Assembly (NCBI GenBank): GCA_001304855.1 | Contig: BBZN01000047.1 | Span: 1-34,489, forward strand | Direction: 5' to 3' | Length of the DNA: 34,489 bases | Source of the DNA: Clostridia bacterium UC5.1-1D2 | GTDB taxonomy: Bacteria; Bacillota; Clostridia; Lachnospirales; Lachnospiraceae | Shown here: one piece after another, positions 8,286-16,753 of the stretch | Numbering within the stretch: position 1 is the first letter of the stretch | How the letters are laid out: every line of letters starts with the position of its first letter | The notes under the pieces: generated by a model | The model's database searches: none | Told to the model about the DNA's origin: nothing | What the model saw: only the letters and a program-made list of their open reading frames with translations | Made by a program: the position numbers and the translations under genes

Positions 8286-9114
8286 CGGAGCCCCTTTTGT
8301 CTGTAAGGGATTTACATGTGGATTTTCATTACAAGAAACGGATCCAGCCCATTATCCGGGGAGTGAGCTTTGAGGTGTACCCGGGCCGCTGCCTGGGAAT
8401 TCTGGGAGAATCGGGAAGCGGTAAGAGTATGAGTCTAAAAGCCGTTATGGGACTGCTGGACAGGAGCTTTTCAGTCACAGGGGAAGCATTTACCAGGGTA
8501 AGGACCTTCTGAAACAGAGCAAGGAACAGCTTCGCAGCATCAGAGGCAGAAAGCTGTGTATGATACTGCAAAATCCTATGACCTGCTTCGATCCGCTGTA
8601 CCGCATAGAGTATCAGATGGCTGAAACCTACAGCGGGCATTTTAATATAGGTAAAGAGGAAATTTATAAACGCTCCCTTCGTGTTCTGGAATCCATGCAG
8701 ATCCGCAATCCCCAAGAGGTTCTTAAAAAATATCCCCACCAGCTCAGCGGAGGCATGCTTCAGCGCATTATGATCGGCCTTGCTGTGTCTATGGAACCGG
8801 ATATGCTGATTGCAGACGAGCCCACAACTGCCATAGACGCGATTACCCAGTTTGAGATTATGAAGGAATTTGTCAGGATTAAGAAAGAATCAAAAATGGC
8901 AATGGTGTTTATCAGCCACGATCTGGGAGTCATATCCCAGATAGCAGATGAGGTTCTGGTGATGAACCGGGGAAAGGTGGCGGACAGAGGCTCCTTCTGT
9001 GAGATAATGGAGAACGCCGCCGATCCCTATACCCGGCTTCTGGTGAAGAAAAAACGGGCGGTTATGGCCAGGTACAGGGAGGCGATGGAAGGAAAGAAGG
9101 TGGGTTCTGCATGA
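8282..9114 (+). CDS. ABC transporter ATPase, NikD/DppD type (one frameshift as given)
   Basis: Cytoplasmic ATPase that powers the importer. Visible motifs are Walker A GESGSGKS, Q-loop MILQNPMTCFDP, the signature HQLSGGMLQR, Walker B MLIADEPTTAID and the switch His in VFISHDLG. The frame breaks at 8489-8491. Adding one T turns EAFTRVRTF-stop into EAFYQGKDLLKQSKEQLRSIRG and joins the two halves. The repaired length is 277 residues. It overlaps its neighbours by four bases on both sides. The short C-terminus is typical of the Nik branch rather than Opp proteins of about 330 residues. Confidence 0.88.
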
Positions 9115-9941
9115 TAAAGGCAAAAGACATATGCGTCAGCTTTCGCAAGGAAAATCAGACCAGGATTTTCGGCACAGAAAGGCAGTCAATCCTTTTTGAT
9201 GTGTCGTTTACTGTGAAAGAGGGGGAATGCCTGGGAATACTGGGGGAGAGCGGAAGCGGAAAAAGCACCTTGGGCCGGGTACTGTGCGGCCTTTTAAAGC
9301 CGGATAAGGGAGAAGTCTTTCTCGCAGGAACAGCCCTCTATGGCAGTGCCGAAGCAGGGGAAAAAAAGGAGGCAGGCAAAAGGGCGGAGCTGTGATGAGC
9401 GTAGTTTTTCAGGATTATACGACCTCGGCCAACCCCAGATTCAGGGTGCAGGAACTAATTGGAGAGTCCCTGAGGGTAAGGGAGCGGAGAGAGGGTATCA
9501 GGATAAACCGGGAGGAGGAACTGGAGCAGCTCTTAGCCTTGTGGGCCTGGACATGGGATACAAGGACAGGTTTCCCCATGAGCTCAGTGGAGGGCAGCTT
9601 CAGAGGGTGTGCATTGCAAGAGCGATAGCAGTTAACCCAAAGGTGATTCTGTTTGACGAGGCTATCAGCTCTCTGGACGCCCACACCCAGGTGCAGGTGA
9701 TGGATCTGCTGAAAGAGATACAGAAGAAGCGGCGGCTTACCTACTTGTTTATCACACACGATCTGACGTCTGTAACTTATATCTGCCAGAGAGTTCTTTT
9801 TCTGTACCAGGGAAGGGTTGCTGAGCTGGCAGACGTAAACCATATTTCAAAAGTGGCGCATCCCTATGCGAGAAAACTGCTGCAGTCCGTTGCAGAGTTT
9901 GACGGCAGCATCCATATTCCGGCGGAAGGCGGGGGGCCTAA
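9111..9941 (+). CDS. ABC transporter ATPase, NikE/DppF type (frameshifts as given)
   Basis: Second ATPase of the importer. Walker A GESGSGKS, the Q-loop SVVFQDYTTSANPRFRV, the signature HELSGGQLQRV, Walker B VILFDEAISSLDAH and the switch His in LFITHDLTSVTYIC are all present but spread over three frames. The repairs are one A in the seven-A run 9361-9367 and one base near 9535 (giving LEQLL-SLVGLDMGYKDRF). One G in the six-G run 9931-9936 would end the gene at TAA 9939-9941. With all three the protein is 277 residues, normal for NikE. Without the last repair the frame would run on inside the next gene to 10209, which is unlikely. Confidence 0.85.
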
Positions 9942-10036
9942 GTTAAAGGAAGAAGATTGCTTAATAAATGAGGAAACACAAAGCAGACCGGGAGGTGAAG
10001 CGAAAAGCCCATATGGGGAGAAGGTGAGAGCCGGAT

Positions 10037-11389
10037 ATGGGAAGACGCAGTATAGATCTCTCCCACAGAGAGTACCTGGCAGTGACCCTGCCCTTTATGC
10101 TTTCCACGGTAACCCAGCCCCTCCTTGGAGCAGTGGATACGGCTGTGATCGGTATGATGGGAGAGGCGGCAGCCATTGCAGGCGTCTCTCTGGGGGCAAA
10201 CCTCTTTAATACCCTGTACTGGCTTTTTGGGTTCCTGAGGGTGAGCACTACAGGGCGCAGCGCCAGCTGGGGGAGGGGGCGGGGGACGGGGGAACAAAGG
10301 CGCAGCTTTTATCTTCCCCTGTTGTTCGCTATTTCCACTGCCGCCGTTTTTCTGGCGATGTGGAAACCGGTGGAGGCCGGATATCTGTGGCTGACAGGCC
10401 CGGAACAGGCAGTTGCAGATTATGTAAGACGCTATTTCAGAATTCTTATTTGGGGCGCTCCCTTTGTGCTGTCCAATTATGTTATGCTGGGATGGCTTAT
10501 GGGGCAGCGCAGGATCGGCGCCGCCCTGTTTATGCAAATTAGCGGAAACCTTATAAATATGGTCCTGGATTATCTGTTTGTGCGTATTTTGGGATGCGGG
10601 GTGGAAGGGGTGGCTGCGGCGACCCTAATATCTCAGGTGTACACCTGTATCTGTGGCATCCTGGGAATGTGCAGGTACGGAAGGTTTGGCTTGCCTGGCG
10701 GAGAGAATCAAAAGTCCCTGTGGGATCGGGAGTCTGTCGTCGGAATGATACAGGAAAACCGGGACCTTCTTTTGAGAACCATCTGCCTGGTGATGTATAA
10801 TAATCTTTTTGCAGCCTTTAGCGGGAGGCTGGGAACCGCTCTTTTAGCTGTTAATGCCATAATGGTACAGATTACCTCCGTTCAAGCCTATGTCTTTGAG
10901 GGAATTGCCAACGGTTCCAGCGTGTTTGCCGGCAGGGCGGCGGGCGCAGCCAGCTATTCTCTGCTCAGAGATGTAATAAAAAAGACATGGCAGTGGGGCG
11001 CGGCGGCGGCGGTGGTGATGACAGGGATAAGTATAGGAGCGGGTGACAGGCTCATAGGGATTTTCACCGGCCTATCCCATATCCGGGAACTTGCCGGCAG
11101 GTATGAGCTATATTATTTTTTATATCCGGTAACAGCATTTGCAGGCTTATCCCTGTACGGAGTATATACAGGAAGCAGCATTACAAGGCCGGTCTTTCTT
11201 TCTACGCTGTGGGCCCTTCTGGCCTGTCTGCCTGTGAGCTGCCTTGGTGTGTTTTTTTGGGGTAATGACGGACTGTGGATGGGCTATCTGGCTTTTTACG
11301 GAGGCAGAAGTCTTGGCCTGGCAGCATACCGGGACTGTCTTTTTATGAAAATACAGGGAAGATCCCTGCCTGAGAGGAGAACTGCATGA
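10037..11389 (+). CDS. MATE-family efflux transporter, DinF-like
   Basis: A 450-residue multidrug/metabolite exporter with about 12 hydrophobic segments. The start is ATG 10037, with GGTGAG 7-12 bases upstream. DinF/MATE hallmarks are LPFMLSTVTQPLLGAVDTAVIG, LYWLFGFLRVSTTG and GNLINMVLDYLFV. The section after STTGRSA is unusually rich in G runs (10260-10300) and lacks the usual AQ motif, so compensating base-call errors are possible there. It follows the importer ATPase closely, and its stop overlaps the next start (ATGA 11386-11389), so it belongs to the same operon. An exporter tied to a chelate-type importer could release a metallophore or expel a product of import. The substrate is unknown. 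Confidence 0.88.
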   Translation: MGRRSIDLSHREYLAVTLPFMLSTVTQPLLGAVDTAVIGMMGEAAAIAGVSLGANLFNTLYWLFGFLRVSTTGRSASWGRGRGTGEQRRSFYLPLLFAISTAAVFLAMWKPVEAGYLWLTGPEQAVADYVRRYFRILIWGAPFVLSNYVMLGWLMGQRRIGAALFMQISGNLINMVLDYLFVRILGCGVEGVAAATLISQVYTCICGILGMCRYGRFGLPGGENQKSLWDRESVVGMIQENRDLLLRTICLVMYNNLFAAFSGRLGTALLAVNAIMVQITSVQAYVFEGIANGSSVFAGRAAGAASYSLLRDVIKKTWQWGAAAAVVMTGISIGAGDRLIGIFTGLSHIRELAGRYELYYFLYPVTAFAGLSLYGVYTGSSITRPVFLSTLWALLACLPVSCLGVFFWGNDGLWMGYLAFYGGRSLGLAAYRDCLFMKIQGRSLPERRTA

Positions 11390-12329
11390 TACAGATAGGA
11401 ACTGTCCCCGTTGCCCGGGGAGAAAAAAGAATGGATGGCTACAGGTGGAACAAAGTGAACAGAAGCTGCCGTTTACAGTGATTTGCGGCAGGAAGGAGGG
11501 CCCTTCTGTTCTGATTTCCGCAGGGGTCCACGGAGCAGAGTATGTGGGCATACAGACTGTGATGGAGCTGTCCAGGGAGCTGGAGGCGGAGGACATCAGC
11601 GGAAGCCTGGTATTTCTGCTTCTGGCAAACCCTTCGGCCTTCAGGAATTATACCAGATTTGTGGTTCCTGAGGACGGGAAAAATTTAAACAGGGTCTTTC
11701 CGGGGAAAAGGAATGGAACCCTCTCTGAGCGAATTGCCTATACCATTGTCCATGAGCTCCAGAGCCAGGCGGATTTTTACATTGACGTCCATGCCGGAGA
11801 TACAAGCGAGGAAGCGATGCCATTTGTTTACTTTACAGGCGTGGCAAGGGAGGAGGTCTGCCGGGCCTCAGAGGCGATGGCCATGGCTGCGGATACCGCC
11901 ATCCGGGCTGTGTCCACTGCAGCTGCGGGAGCCTACAGCTGCGCCTGCATACACAAGATTCCGTCTGTTCTCATGGAAAGGGGGGGCAGGGGCATGTATA
12001 CCAGGGAGGAAGTAGAGCTGTATAAACGGGATATCCGTAATATACTGATCCATTTGAAGGTTCTGCCAGGGAAGGAACGGCGACGGATGAAGCAGAAACG
12101 TGTGGATCGGGCTGTTTATTTGGAGGCGGAACAGGAGGGCTTCTGGTATCCGAAACTTAAGGCAGGGGGCACCTTTTCTAAAGGCGTTCTTTTGGGAGAA
12201 TTAAAGGATGTGTGGGGAAAACTTCTGTACTCCTGCCGGAGTGAATACGATGGCATTATTCTGTATCAGACTGTGGTTTTGGGGGTGAAGGAAGGGGATC
12301 CGCTGATCGCCTATGGAATGATTTCATAA
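11386..12329 (+). CDS. Succinylglutamate desuccinylase/aspartoacylase-family zinc hydrolase (one frameshift as given)
   Basis: M14-like AstE/AspA family enzyme that hydrolyses amide bonds of N-acyl amino acids or related small molecules. The zinc site begins at ISAGVHGAEYVGIQ (H and E), and the third ligand is probably the His in FYIDVHAGDT. The RNxxRxxx-type substrate motif appears as NYTRFVVPEDGKNLNRVFPG. The C-terminal barrel (GFWYPKLKAGGTFSKGVLLGELKD) resembles the lipoyl-like end of the family. The best start is ATG 11386, overlapping the MATE stop. One base is missing near 11442 (after MDGY), giving 314 residues when repaired. Without repair the gene would appear to start at GTG 11445. 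It is the last gene of the importer operon. Confidence 0.85.
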
Positions 12330-12338
12330 AATAAAGGC

Positions 12339-12363
12339 TTCCTCCGGTATTCTGCCGGAGGAA
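12339..12363 (+). terminator. Hairpin at end of importer operon
   Basis: Nine-base perfect inverted repeat TTCCTCCGG / CCGGAGGAA with a 7-base loop, nine bases after the last stop codon. No T-tract follows on the plus strand, so termination strength is uncertain. It may instead act as an mRNA end stabiliser. Confidence 0.5.
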
Positions 12364-12514
12364 ACTGCTAAAAACTAAGAATATAAGGTAATACAGGCGC
12401 CGTCTCAAAATTAATTGAATCTTGCAAGCAGCCGTGATAAACTCTGAACTGGATGGTATTCGCAGGAAACCATACCGGAAAAGATGCGGCCTTTTAAAGA
12501 AGAGTATCACCTGG

Positions 12515-12830
12515 AAGGCAGGTGGCGGAATGGGCGTGGGATTCATCGGAGCGGGTAGTTGGGAAATTCTTCCGGAAAATGTGAGGCGGAACGCAACGTG
12601 TGCGTATCCGGCAGCAACAGCCACAGTCCGAAGGCTTCGGCAGAAGAGGCGGCATTTATAAACATAGGGTAGTATGAGACATTGTTAACGTCAGCAAAAA
12701 AATGGGATACTTTGTTCCTCGCTTTCTTAAAAGAGAAGGAGGGGGATTTTTGCTGAAATCTTTTTCGGTATTAATCTGTGGGATACCCAAGGGTATCCGA
12801 TCATCCATTATCAGCTGCCGGCTGTAAGCA
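12515..12830 (+). pseudogene. Decayed Rossmann/DUF2520-type gene remnant
   Basis: Pieces in changing frames resemble the N-terminus of the Rossmann plus DUF2520 family. GVGFIGAG at about 12533-12560 is a nucleotide-binding start. VCVSGSNSHSPKASAEEAAFI at 12600-12658 resembles 'VSGYYSRSPxSAxEAAxF'. WDTLFLAFL at about 12702-12730 resembles 'xDTLFLTVPD'. From memory, such a gene often lies directly upstream of panB in Clostridia, which fits its place here. Several frame changes, a missing C-terminal half and no clean start make this a real remnant rather than a simple base-call break. The assignment is by eye. Confidence 0.4.
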
Positions 12831-12995
12831 GGCAGACTATCGGCAATTATCCAAAGCTTATTTAACAATTGAAGAAAATCAGGCAGGGTTTGAGAACAGG
12901 AAAGCCTGTCTGTTAGGCTGCGCCAAAAGGCCTACTGAGAAAAAGTCAGGAAAAATAAGCAGGGAGAAAAGCCGCAGCAGGAAAGGTGAAATGGT
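12831..12995. other. Leader region of the pan operon
   Basis: No convincing gene. Just upstream, 12781-12798 forms GGATACCC-AA-GGGTATCC, a compact 8-base hairpin. The segment to the panB ribosome binding site (AGGAAAGGTG) is A-rich. I found no riboswitch consensus and no clear -35/-10 pair. Confidence 0.35.
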
Positions 12996-13823
12996 ATGAA
13001 ACATACGGTTGTAACATTTCAGCAGGCAAAGGACAGGGGAGAGAAGCTTACAATGCTGACTGCCTACGATTATTCCACTGCAAAGCTGATGGATCAGGCG
13101 GGAATCCATGGGATTTTAGTGGGGGATTCCCTGGGAAATGTTGTGTTGGGCTATGAAAATACATTGTCTGTTACCATGGAGGATATGATTCATCACGGGG
13201 CGGCAGCAGCCAGAGGTGTGAAGAATGCGCTGGTCGTGGTGGATATGCCCTTTATGTCCTATCAGACAGGCGTCCGTGACGCTCTTGTAAATGCAGGCCG
13301 CCTGGTGAAGGAGGCCCGCGCAGAGGCAGTTAAGCTGGAGGGCGGCAGGGAAATCTGTCCTCAGATTAAGGCCATTACGGCTGCAGGAATTCCGGTTATG
13401 GCGCATTTGGGCCTTACCCCCCAGTCTGTCAACGCCCTGGGCGGCTTCCGGGTACAGGGAAAGGATGAGCGGGCGGCCAGAAATCTGATGGAGGATGCAA
13501 AGGAGGTGGAAAAGGCAGGAGCCTTTGCACTGGTTTTGGAGTGCGTTCCGGCAAAGCTGGCCGGGGTCATATCAAAAGAGATAAAAATCCCTGCCATCGG
13601 TATCGGGGCAGGGAAGGGATGCGACGGCCAGATACTGGTTTACCAGGATATGTTGGGCCTGTTTCCTGATTTTACTCCGAAGTTCGTGAGACGTTTTGCC
13701 GATGTTGGGGAAACCATGAAGGCTGCCTTTAAGGCATATATAGAGGCTGTGCAGAACCAAAGCTTTCCGGCGGAGGAAAACTCATACAAAATCAGCGGGG
13801 ATATTCTGGAAAAATTATATTGA
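12996..13823 (+). CDS. panB: 3-methyl-2-oxobutanoate hydroxymethyltransferase
   Basis: First committed enzyme of pantothenate synthesis. It transfers the methylene group of 5,10-methylene-tetrahydrofolate to 2-oxoisovalerate to give ketopantoate. At 275 residues it is normal for the family, with an intact frame. Visible motifs are [49 protein letters not shown] (Asp metal ligand), VKLEGG and [18 protein letters not shown]. The stop lies 21 bases before panC. Its dedicated partner, ketopantoate reductase, is not in the window. Confidence 0.97.
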   Translation: MKHTVVTFQQAKDRGEKLTMLTAYDYSTAKLMDQAGIHGILVGDSLGNVVLGYENTLSVTMEDMIHHGAAAARGVKNALVVVDMPFMSYQTGVRDALVNAGRLVKEARAEAVKLEGGREICPQIKAITAAGIPVMAHLGLTPQSVNALGGFRVQGKDERAARNLMEDAKEVEKAGAFALVLECVPAKLAGVISKEIKIPAIGIGAGKGCDGQILVYQDMLGLFPDFTPKFVRRFADVGETMKAAFKAYIEAVQNQSFPAEENSYKISGDILEKLY

Positions 13824-13844
13824 GAGACGGAGGTAAGTCTGAAG

Positions 13845-14732
13845 ATGGAAATTGTAAAGACTGCAAAAGAGGTAAGGGACTGTGTAAAAGAGTGGAAGAA
13901 GCAGGGACTGAGCATCGGGTTTGTTCCAACCATGGGCTATCTCCATGAAGGACATGGAAGTCTGATAAAGGAGGCTGGGGCGCTCTGCCACAAGGTGGTG
14001 GTCAGCATCTTTGTGAATCCTATGCAGTTTGGCGAGAATGAAGATTTCGGAAGCTATCCAAGAGATTTGGAGAGGGACGCCGCTTTTTGCCGGGAGATGG
14101 GCGCGGACCTAATATTTGCCCCTGATGCGGAGGAGATGTATACAGAAGGCTTCTGCTCCTATGTGGATATGGAGGGACTGACAAGGGAGCTCTGTGGAAA
14201 ATCAAGACCGGGTCATTTCAGGGGAGTGTGTACGGTGGTGTGTAAGCTGTTTAACATTGTAACACCGGACAAAGCGTTTTTCGGACAGAAGGACGGTCAG
14301 CAGCTGGCTGTGATCCGGAGAATGACCGTTGATTTGAATCTGGATATTGAGATCGTGGGCTGCCCGATTGTGAGGGAACCCGACGGACTGGCCAAAAGCT
14401 CCAGGAATACATATCTCAGCCGGGAGGAGAGAAAGGCGGCTCTGGCGCTGAGCCGGACCATTGAGTTTGGCAGAGAACTGGTGAGGCGGGGGATCACCGA
14501 TCCGAAGGAACTTACATTTGCCATGAAGAAAAATATTGAGAAGGAGCCCCTTGCAAACATTGACTATGTGGAGGCCGTTCTTATGGACACTATTGAGAAA
14601 ACGGACCGCATAAAGGAAAATGTTCTGGTGGCAATGGCTGTATATGTGGGAAAGACCCGGCTTATTGACAACTTTATTGTGGGAAAGGCAGATTTGCCCG
14701 GAGACTGGCAGGAGGAGAACAGAGAATGCTGA
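13845..14732 (+). CDS. panC: Pantothenate synthetase (pantoate-beta-alanine ligase)
   Basis: Condenses pantoate and beta-alanine with ATP through a pantoyl-adenylate, in the cytoplasm. The 295-residue protein has the HIGH-type motif in [11 protein letters not shown], the pantoate-binding segment [38 protein letters not shown] and the KMSKS-like loop [16 protein letters not shown] lies upstream of ATG 13845. Its 3' end overlaps panD by seven bases, so the two are probably translated together. The frame is intact. Confidence 0.97.
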   Translation: MEIVKTAKEVRDCVKEWKKQGLSIGFVPTMGYLHEGHGSLIKEAGALCHKVVVSIFVNPMQFGENEDFGSYPRDLERDAAFCREMGADLIFAPDAEEMYTEGFCSYVDMEGLTRELCGKSRPGHFRGVCTVVCKLFNIVTPDKAFFGQKDGQQLAVIRRMTVDLNLDIEIVGCPIVREPDGLAKSSRNTYLSREERKAALALSRTIEFGRELVRRGITDPKELTFAMKKNIEKEPLANIDYVEAVLMDTIEKTDRIKENVLVAMAVYVGKTRLIDNFIVGKADLPGDWQEENREC

Positions 14733-15121
14733 TTCAGGCTTTGAAAAGCAAAATACACAGAGCAACCGTAGTGCAGGCGGAACTGGATTATATCGGCAGC
14801 GTTACCATAGACAGAAGGCTTTTGGAACAGGCCGGTATACAGGAATATGAAAAAGTGCAGATTGTGGATATAGACAATGGAGCAAGATTTGAGACATATG
14901 CAATCGGAGGAGACAAAGACAGCGGTATGGTCTGCCTCAATGGGGCTGCGGCCCGGCTGGCTTCCATCGGAGATAAAGTGATTATCATGTCATATGCCCT
15001 GATGCAGCCGGAGGAACTGAAGATGAATCCGCCCAGGGTCGTATTTGTGGACGGGGAGAACCATGCAGTCCGCATCACAAGATATGAGGCGCAGGGGCGT
15101 CTGGAAGATTTAAAATGGTAA
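14726..15121 (+). CDS. panD: Aspartate 1-decarboxylase
   Basis: Pyruvoyl enzyme that makes beta-alanine from L-aspartate, supplying the second substrate of PanC. The 131-residue proenzyme cleaves itself between Gly and Ser in [10 protein letters not shown] (residues 24-25), the Ser becoming the pyruvoyl group. [12 protein letters not shown] and [10 protein letters not shown] are conserved blocks. The start overlaps the panC end. It completes a panB-panC-panD operon with an intact frame. Confidence 0.96.
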   Translation: MLIQALKSKIHRATVVQAELDYIGSVTIDRRLLEQAGIQEYEKVQIVDIDNGARFETYAIGGDKDSGMVCLNGAAARLASIGDKVIIMSYALMQPEELKMNPPRVVFVDGENHAVRITRYEAQGRLEDLKW

Positions 15122-15139
15122 CAGTCCGGACGGCGCCTC

Positions 15140-15186
15140 TTTTTGACCGAAAAACCGGTCAAAAAGCATCGGATGTCCATCCGATG
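15140..15186. repeat. Two adjacent perfect inverted repeats after panD
   Basis: TTTTTGACCG (15140-15149) is matched by its complement at 15156-15165 with a 6-base loop. Directly after, CATCGGATG (15167-15175) is matched at 15178-15186 with a 2-base loop. The T-run precedes and the A-run follows the first stem, the reverse of an intrinsic terminator on the plus strand. The pair may be a transcript end signal, a protein-binding dyad, or part of a mobile repeat. Confidence 0.55.
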
Positions 15187-15209
15187 TGAAAAGTGGTGCG
15201 GAAAAATTC

Positions 15210-15238
15210 TTGTCATATCATCTTGCCGAGTGTATAAT
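15210..15238 (+). promoter_or_regulatory. Promoter of the Rpn-family gene
   Basis: TTGTCA (15210-15215), a 17-base spacer and a perfect TATAAT (15233-15238) make a strong housekeeping promoter 150 bases before the nuclease gene. The leader contains a CCATAT...ATATGG hairpin (about 15318-15344). Confidence 0.75.
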
Positions 15239-15384
15239 AAAAATAAGAGTCGGCGCCTTTCTCAGGGCGTCAGGTTTCTAAACACTCTTTGCAGTGACTG
15301 CATACGGCAAACTTCTGCCATATTTCAACAGACAAACTATATGGCAGGGGAGGACGGCTCCTGCTATAAAGAAAGGAGCCAGGA

Positions 15385-16352
15385 ATGGAAAAAACACAGA
15401 CAGCCCCAACGCTTGCTGTTCTGATGGAGACGTATGAGGAAAGGCGCAGCAAGGTACAGCAGTTTAATATGACAAGCGATGTCTTTTTTGGAAAGGTATT
15501 GGAGGATAAGGCGGCCTGCCAGGAGGTCGTCCGGATACTGTTAAATAAGCCGGATTTTATTGTGAAGGACGTAAAATCCCAGTACTCCATAAGAGATATG
15601 GAGAATCATTCTGTAATTTTAGATATTCTTGCAGAAAACGCAGATGGAAAGCTGATAAACATCGAAATGCAGCAGTCCGGCTGCCGCGACCAGCAGAGAC
15701 GTGTCAGGTACTACCAGTCCAGCATTGATATGAGCAGCCTGGAAAAAGGAATGTCCTACGACGCAGTGCCGGATGTGTATCTGATTTTCATAACAGAAAA
15801 GGATTTCTTTGGGCAGGGGTCAGGGATTTATTACGTAGACCGTGTACTGAGACACGAAGGGAAAGTGGTTGATAACGGGGTTCACGAAGTATATGTGAAT
15901 CTGTCCGCCTCCTGTGGCAATGAAGCGATTGATGAATTATTACATTACATGGCGCACTCGGAAAGCAGCTATAAAACCACGACATTCCCAAATGTAGTGA
16001 ACCGGGTTCGTTTTTACAAGGAAAAAAAGGAGGGAGTTGATATCATGTGCAAAATATTAGAGCAAGAACGCATGGCCGGTATAGAACTGGGGATAGAGCA
16101 GGGGATAGAACAAGGGATAGAGCAAGGTATAGAACAGGGATAGCGGCCCTGATTTCAGATAATTTGGAGGAAGGGAAAACGGAACCCCAGATACTAAAAA
16201 AGCTGGAGCGTCACTTTTCTTTGACCAGAGAAAGCGCGAAAGAACATTATGAGCGGTATGCGTCGCAGGAATTGCCGGACGGATATGAGCAGGGGGGAGC
16301 AGCCGCAATCAAAGATACCGGGCGGCCGGACATAAAGGGCAGAAGCCTGTAA
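15385..16352 (+). CDS. Rpn-family PD-(D/E)XK nuclease/'transposase' (one frameshift as given)
   Basis: Recombination-promoting nuclease family, usually annotated as a PD-(D/E)XK family transposase. The N-terminal half carries NMTSDVFFGKVL and the catalytic core VILDILAENADGKLINIEMQ (Asp, then E-x-Q). The C-terminal part has five 12-base units coding GIE(L/Q), then a three-helix-like tail IAALISDNLEEGKTEPQILKKLERHF. One G missing from the GGG at 16137-16139 creates a false stop after the repeats; the repaired length is 322 residues. A good AAGGAG site precedes ATG 15385. There are no terminal inverted repeats, so it is not part of a visible insertion sequence. Confidence 0.85.
16078..16137 (+). 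repeat. 12-base tandem repeat coding for Gly-Ile-Glu-Gln
   Basis: Five in-frame copies of a GGG-ATA-GAR-CAR unit (the first codes GIEL). Such units are common in Rpn-family proteins and can change copy number by slippage, altering a linker between the nuclease domain and the helical tail. Confidence 0.8.
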
Positions 16353-16381
16353 CATAAAAGGCCGCCGCCGCCAAAAGGTAG

Positions 16382-16410
16382 TTGACAGATGCCCCTGCAA
16401 GCGGTATAAT
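16382..16410 (+). promoter_or_regulatory. Consensus promoter of the rib operon
   Basis: Perfect TTGACA (16382-16387), exactly 17 bases, perfect TATAAT (16405-16410). It lies about 20 bases before the FMN riboswitch and should be a strong sigma-A promoter, with control exerted downstream by the riboswitch. Confidence 0.92.
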
Positions 16411-16425
16411 GCAGACAATTGAATA

Positions 16426-16536
16426 AAATCTTCAGGCAGGGTGTGATTCCCTACCGGTGGTAAAGCCCACGAGCCGCAAGGCAGGATTCGGTGAAATTCC
16501 GAGGCCGACAGTAAAGTCTGGATGAAAGAAGATTGG
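16426..16536 (+). promoter_or_regulatory. FMN riboswitch (RFN element)
   Basis: All RFN blocks are seen in order: AGGCAGGGTGTGATTCCCTA, CCGGTGGTAAAGCCCACGAGC, GGATTCGGTGAAATTCCGA, GGCCGACAGTAAAGTCTGGATG and the closing AAGAAGAT, which pairs with ATCTTC at the start. FMN binding is expected to favour the terminator that follows and switch off ribDE-BA-H. Confidence 0.97.
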
Positions 16537-16575
16537 ATTTTATGCGCAGGAGACTGTGTGTAGTTTGGATTTTTG

Positions 16576-16608
16576 CTCTGGAATGATGGTTTCATTCCAG
16601 AGTTTTTT
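16576..16608 (+). terminator. Riboswitch expression-platform terminator
   Basis: Perfect 11-base stem CTCTGGAATGA (16576-16586) with its complement (16592-16602), 5-base loop and six T. It is placed 40 bases after the aptamer, as expected for FMN-controlled attenuation. Confidence 0.93.
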
Positions 16609-16642
16609 GAATTTCAGGAAATGGTTTCCGGAAATTCATAGG

Positions 16643-16736
16643 AGTTCCCTTGGGAACTACATGGATAATCATCTGAACTACATGACAGCCGGGCTCCTGC
16701 TCCCAATGCCTTGAACATTTTGTTCAAGGTATTTTT
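16643..16736 (+). terminator. Second hairpin set between riboswitch and ribD
   Basis: AGTTCCC-TT-GGGAACT (16643-16658) is followed by a 10-base direct repeat GAACTACATG (16654-16663 and 16675-16684). Then comes the terminator-like CCTTGAAC / GTTCAAGG (16709-16716, 16722-16729) with TATTTTT. A second terminator 100 bases after the first is not part of a standard FMN riboswitch and may add another control point. Confidence 0.6.
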
Positions 16737-16753
16737 GATCCGGGAGGTGCGCT

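Noticed and set aside
9361..9540. Programmed ribosomal frameshifting in the NikE-like ATPase (A7 slippery run)
   Set aside because: Many unrelated genes in the window show the same one-base loss, and this gene needs two or three separate shifts; programmed frameshifting is not needed to explain it.
9938..10537. 199-codon open frame on the minus strand
   Set aside because: Antisense to nikE end and the MATE gene, low complexity, no start context.
12422..12661. 79-codon intact small protein before panB
   Set aside because: Only short pieces resemble a known family and they lie in different frames; it fits a decayed gene better than a functional small protein.
16078..16137. CRISPR-like or microsatellite array
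   Set aside because: Units are 12 bases, contiguous, in frame and coding; there are no spacers.
15385..16352. Reading the Rpn gene as part of an insertion sequence
   Set aside because: No terminal inverted repeats or target duplications were found; the 'transposase' label is a family name only.
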